A stretch of 9,262 nucleotides of DNA from Thermoplasmata archaeon (GTDB lineage Archaea; Thermoplasmatota; Thermoplasmata; Lutacidiplasmatales; UBA184): the NCBI GenBank assembly GCA_021828085.1, contig JAKATE010000072.1, positions 1-9,262 on the forward strand. Direction: 5' to 3'. Below are positions 7,517 through 9,262 of the stretch, in pieces (the first letter of the stretch is position 1; the number at the start of each line of letters is the position of its first letter). The notes beneath the pieces are model-generated. The model searched no databases, was not told the DNA's origin, and saw only the letters and a list, made by a program, of their open reading frames with translations. The translations under genes were made by a program, and so were the position numbers.

Positions 7517-7945
7517 GTGGCCGAGATCACCCTGCTCTCCCGGCACCAGGCGAAGCCGGGGTTCGTCTTCGGGTACTTGGGGGCGGCCCCGGCCTGCCGA
7601 CCCTGCCCCTTCCGTAATGCGTGCCTGACGCTCGAAGCGGGGCACCAATACCGCGTGGAGCGGGTCCGGCCGGTGGAGCACCCCTGCGCTCTCCAGGAGG
7701 TGCCCGCGGCCGTGGTCGAGGTCGCCCCCCAGCCCCGCAGCCTCGTCGTGGAGTCCGGGGCGGCCATCGAGGGGTCCTCGGTGGAGGTGGGGCGGTACCC
7801 TTGCGCTCGGATGGACTGCCCGAACTGGTCGATCTGTGCGGGGCCTGCGCTCAACGGGAAGAGCCGTTTCCGGGTGGTGGGCGTCTCGTCGGAGAAGGCG
7901 GTCTGTCTCATCGGCCGGAACCTCAAGCGTGTCGAAGCGCTCTGA
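7517..7945 (+). CDS. UPF0179 family protein, cysteine-rich, function unknown
   Basis: A 142-residue member of UPF0179, an archaeal family without an assigned function; the length is normal. Eight cysteines are present. Three are in CRPCPFRNAC (C27, C30, C36), one is C57 in VEHPC, three are in PCARMDCPNWSIC (C96, C101, C107), and one is C130. The two clusters look like ligands for an iron-sulfur cluster or zinc; this is inference from spacing. No membrane segment or signal peptide is seen, so it is probably cytoplasmic. It begins with GTG at 7517, directly after the stop of the glycerol-1-phosphate dehydrogenase gene with no spacer. That implies co-transcription and probably translation by a re-initiating ribosome. 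The partner may be a redox or metal-linked step, but adjacency to a housekeeping gene is weak evidence for a shared pathway. Confidence 0.88.
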   Translation: MAEITLLSRHQAKPGFVFGYLGAAPACRPCPFRNACLTLEAGHQYRVERVRPVEHPCALQEVPAAVVEVAPQPRSLVVESGAAIEGSSVEVGRYPCARMDCPNWSICAGPALNGKSRFRVVGVSSEKAVCLIGRNLKRVEAL

Positions 7946-8100
7946 GGGAAGCGTTCGGGTCTGGACGCCCCCCCCGGGGTGCCACGGTCCCCGCGAGCGG
8001 TCTCGAGTCGGGGAAGGGCCTTTCCTGCGCGAAGAGGAGCGGGGACTATCCGTTCGTAAGATCGGGCAGCGGTCGGGGGCCGAGGAGACGGGGAGGCCTA

Positions 8101-8131
8101 CAGGTAAGGGAGGTCAATCGGTCTTTACCTG
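8101..8131. repeat. 7-bp inverted repeat next to a TATA box: candidate operator
   Basis: CAGGTAA (8101-8107) and TTACCTG (8125-8131) are perfect reverse complements with 17 bases between them; the arm starts are 24 bases apart. The right arm ends three bases before the TATA-like sequence at 8135 and would overlap the BRE. That is where archaeal regulators act on initiation. The preceding 155 bases after the UPF0179 gene (7946-8100) contain no open gene or recognisable RNA. Confidence 0.4.
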
Positions 8132-8134
8132 GGG

Positions 8135-8140
8135 TATATG
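8135..8140 (+). promoter_or_regulatory. TATA-like box A upstream of the unknown gene
   Basis: TATATG within GGGGTATATGAGG is the most TATA-like hexamer in the window. It predicts a transcription start near 8162-8165 and a leader of about 40 bases before the ATG at 8203. The flanking 8100-8260 stretch is visibly less GC-rich than the genes around it, as expected of a promoter region. Confidence 0.5.
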
Positions 8141-8202
8141 AGGGGGGTAGCCGCCTAAGAATTGCACCATGTAGAGGGGCGTGGGAGAGAGAACCTGAAA
8201 AC

Positions 8203-8787
8203 ATGAGTGCGGGGATCGGACGGAAGGAAGACTGCCCTTGGAAGAACAGTGCTAAGTGTCCCCTGGCGGCGTCGCCGCAGGGAGGGGGACCGGTCTTGAA
8301 CGTTCGGGTGGACGCGGACCTTTCCGGGATGATGGTCTGCGCCTGTCAGTCCTCCGGTTCGGAGTCCCCGGCCCTGCAACCGTCCTCGGGCCTCCGTTCA
8401 GCGTCCGCCGCCGGGTCCCCCTACCTCGAAGCCGTGGAGAACCCGTTCCGGAAGATCGGGCCAGAGGAGTGGACCGTCCTCCAGGGGATGCTGCGGAACC
8501 CCATCTCCGGCCTCTCGGCGCTCGGTCTAGCGCTCTTCCCGGAGCGCTTGCAGGACCACTTCCTGGATTCGATCCAGCAGGGCGGGACCGCCAACGTCCG
8601 TCTCAATCTGGAGCCGTCGGCCGTCTCCCCCGACCGCCTCTCGGTACTGGCCCTGCGGGCGCTCTGCCAGGAGACCGGAGCGAAGCTCTACGTGGACGAG
8701 GCTGACGCGGTGCTCCCGGCGTCGGGAGAACCGCAGTATCTGATGAGCGGGACGGCCTCCTGGCGTCCTCGGCCAACCTCTCCCTGA
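8203..8787 (+). CDS. Unrecognised protein; reading frame probably broken near its 3' end
   Basis: A 194-residue frame from ATG 8203 to TGA 8785-8787; I do not recognise it with confidence. The N-terminus has cysteines in DCPWKNSAKCPLA (C11, C19) and VCACQ (C46, C48), possibly a metal site. Residues 50-73 form a Ser/Pro/Ala-rich linker, followed by a globular part from about residue 75 containing EEWTVLQGML, ALFPERLQDHFLDSI and LCQETGAKLYVDE. G/C-ending codons dominate from about 8410 to 8720, supporting coding. From 8752 on, third positions become mixed, while the frame beginning at 8751 shows strong G/C-ending codons and reads DGLLASSANLSLS before a TAG at 8892-8894. A single missing base in the GGG run (8749-8751) would join the two frames into about 231 residues. 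SSANLS recalls PLD-like or TrmB-like effector domains. An alternative start is TTG at 8296, with GGAGG at 8281-8285. Confidence 0.5.
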   Translation: MSAGIGRKEDCPWKNSAKCPLAASPQGGGPVLNVRVDADLSGMMVCACQSSGSESPALQPSSGLRSASAAGSPYLEAVENPFRKIGPEEWTVLQGMLRNPISGLSALGLALFPERLQDHFLDSIQQGGTANVRLNLEPSAVSPDRLSVLALRALCQETGAKLYVDEADAVLPASGEPQYLMSGTASWRPRPTSP

Positions 8788-8829
8788 GTCGACGCGGAAA
8801 GGGGAAGGCTACTGGCCAGCGGCCCAGGA

Positions 8830-8865
8830 GGAGGGGCCACATCCCCAGCCCTCTCCTGCCCCTCC
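8830..8865. repeat. 8-bp inverted repeat downstream of the unknown gene
   Basis: GGAGGGGC (8830-8837) and GCCCCTCC (8858-8865) are perfect reverse complements around a 20-base loop. It could be a transcript 3'-end hairpin, but no T-run follows it, and it would lie inside the coding sequence if the frameshifted reading to 8894 is right. Purine- and pyrimidine-rich GC tracts make such repeats easy to get by chance. Confidence 0.25.
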
Positions 8866-8991
8866 CCCGATGCGTCACGATGTCCTTTCGCTAGAGGGAG
8901 CCAGCGATCCCCGCGCCCGGGGGTCGAGAGTCGGGGCTGGGGGACCAGAAGTGCAAGGTTTCAAGCCCCCCCGGCCTGTCGAGTCCAAGGT

Positions 8992-9096
8992 GGGGCTGTA
9001 GGGTAGTTTCGGGGCACCGTTCCCGGTCCCCGCTACAATGGTCCATCCTTCGAGGTTTGGGACCTCGAGACCCCGATTCAAATTCGGGCAGCCCCA
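8992..9096 (+). tRNA. tRNA-Pro(UGG) with a D-loop intron
   Basis: All cloverleaf parts can be placed. The acceptor stem is GGGGCTG (8992-8998) with CAGCCCC (9089-9095), then discriminator A73 at 9096; CCA is not encoded. The anticodon stem is CGAGG/CCTCG (9051-9055, 9063-9067), its loop is TTTGGGA, and the anticodon TGG is at 9058-9060. G35 and G36 of the anticodon and A73 fit proline identity. The variable loop is AGAC. The T arm is CCCGA, TTCAAAT, TCGGG (9072-9088). The D arm begins GGGTAG (9001-9006) but is 30 bases too long. Removing 9009-9038 gives AGTTTGGTCCA, with A14, G15, G18, G19 and A21 in place and a 75-base mature tRNA. The D stem is then weak (G10-U25, two G-C pairs, U13-U22). 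No convincing TATA box precedes it; GTTTCAAG around 8958-8965 is at a plausible distance but weak. Confidence 0.93.
9009..9038 (+). other. 30-base non-canonical intron in the D-loop of tRNA-Pro
   Basis: A relaxed bulge-helix-bulge motif is readable. Exon bases GTAG (9003-9006) pair with intron bases CTAC (9033-9036) as the 4-bp central helix. A 3-base bulge TTT (9007-9009) lies on the 5' side and AAT (9037-9039) on the 3' side. Inside, CGGGG (9010-9014) pairs with CCCCG (9028-9032), continuing after a bulged C with ACCG (9016-9019) and CGGT (9024-9027) around the loop TTCC. No outer helix is evident beyond the 3' bulge. Cutting between the second and third base of each bulge removes exactly the 30 bases that leave a normal D-loop, placing the intron between nucleotides 17 and 17a. 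The exact cut is uncertain by a base or so because the bulge is a run of T. Confidence 0.85.
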
Positions 9097-9262
9097 ACCC
9101 CCGTGAACGCCACAAGGCTGAGATCATGCTCGTGGACCGCTCCCTCGGGATAGGGGGGCTTCTCGACGCGTCCACCCTCTGCCCCGAGAATCAGGATGGG
9201 CACGATTCCAGCGGGACGCCTTCCTTTCGAGTGAGGTGGAACTCGGGTCGCCGCCCCGGAAC
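9097..9262. other. No recognisable gene downstream of the tRNA
   Basis: No RNA gene, promoter or familiar protein was found here. A frame from ATG 9126 stays open to the window edge, but its product (starting MLVDRSLGIGG) is not recognisable and no ribosome binding site precedes it. It may be the start of a gene or only a chance frame in GC-rich DNA. Confidence 0.3.

Noticed and set aside
7621..8202. Upstream extension of the unknown gene's frame through the UPF0179 gene and the spacer
   Set aside because: It overlaps a well-supported gene in another frame, and the spacer carries a TATA box and lower GC. The ATG at 8203 is the more sensible start.
8181..8290. Strings resembling ribosomal or signal recognition particle RNA (GAGAACCTGAAA; GGACGGAAGGAAG)
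   Set aside because: The flanking conserved helices do not form and no longer match is present; the similarity looks accidental.
8888..8907. Hairpin TCGCT (8888-8892) with AGCGA (8903-8907) before the tRNA gene
   Set aside because: A 5-bp stem with a 10-base loop is expected by chance in this GC-rich stretch, and no function is suggested by its position.
8933..8969. GGGGCT (8933-8938) pairing with AGCCCC (8964-8969), and a T-arm-like GGTTTCAAGCC, suggesting another tRNA
   Set aside because: The T-loop register is wrong, no anticodon arm or D arm can be placed, and the 25-base loop has no tRNA structure.
9056..9062. Canonical 37/38 intron in tRNA-Pro
   Set aside because: The anticodon loop TTTGGGA is contiguous between perfect stem arms, so the D-loop insert is the only intron.
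9117..9128. CTGA and GTGAACG near 9102-9122 as box D and box C of a small guide RNA
   Set aside because: The box C match is poor and the boxes are too close together for a C/D RNA.

Overview
The window is a gene-dense piece of a very GC-rich archaeal genome (clearly above 60% G+C by eye, with G or C in almost every third codon position). The archaeal assignment is firm. It rests on a sn-glycerol-1-phosphate dehydrogenase (first step of archaeal membrane lipids), a UPF0179 protein (an archaeal family), an archaeal-type leucyl-tRNA synthetase, and AT-rich box A elements about 26 bases upstream of start codons that lack ribosome binding sites. A high-GC euryarchaeal lineage, perhaps a Thermoplasmatota relative, fits best, but that rank is an inference from remembered family resemblance.

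Layout. Bases 33-2689 hold three plus-strand genes in operon order: a MEMO-family protein, a dCTP deaminase, and an AcuC/histone-deacetylase-type deacetylase. Converging on them is the 981-codon leucyl-tRNA synthetase gene on the minus strand (2626-5571); its last codons overlap the end of the deacetylase gene by 64 bases. A 79-base divergent spacer with one palindromic TATA-like element separates leuS from queE (5651-6280, 7-carboxy-7-deazaguanine synthase of the preQ0/archaeosine pathway). A 120-base spacer with a well-placed box A leads into a two-gene unit: glycerol-1-phosphate dehydrogenase (6401-7516) and, with no intervening base, a cysteine-rich UPF0179 protein (7517-7945).

The last 1.3 kb is less ordinary. 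A spacer of about 250 bases, with a locally lower GC content, carries a 7-bp inverted repeat abutting a TATA box. It precedes an unrecognised gene (8203-8787) whose reading frame appears to break near 8750. Coding signal continues in another frame there and gives a GSANLS-like segment reminiscent of PLD-like or TrmB-like effector domains. At 8992-9096 lies a tRNA-Pro(UGG) gene interrupted in its D-loop by a 30-base intron with a relaxed bulge-helix-bulge motif. Removing the intron restores a canonical D-loop. This non-canonical tRNA intron is the most interesting item in the window.

Functionally most genes are core housekeeping: translation (leuS, tRNA-Pro), tRNA modification (queE), nucleotide metabolism (dcd) and lipid synthesis (glycerol-1-phosphate dehydrogenase). 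No CRISPR array, insertion sequence, integrase, toxin-antitoxin pair or defence gene was seen.
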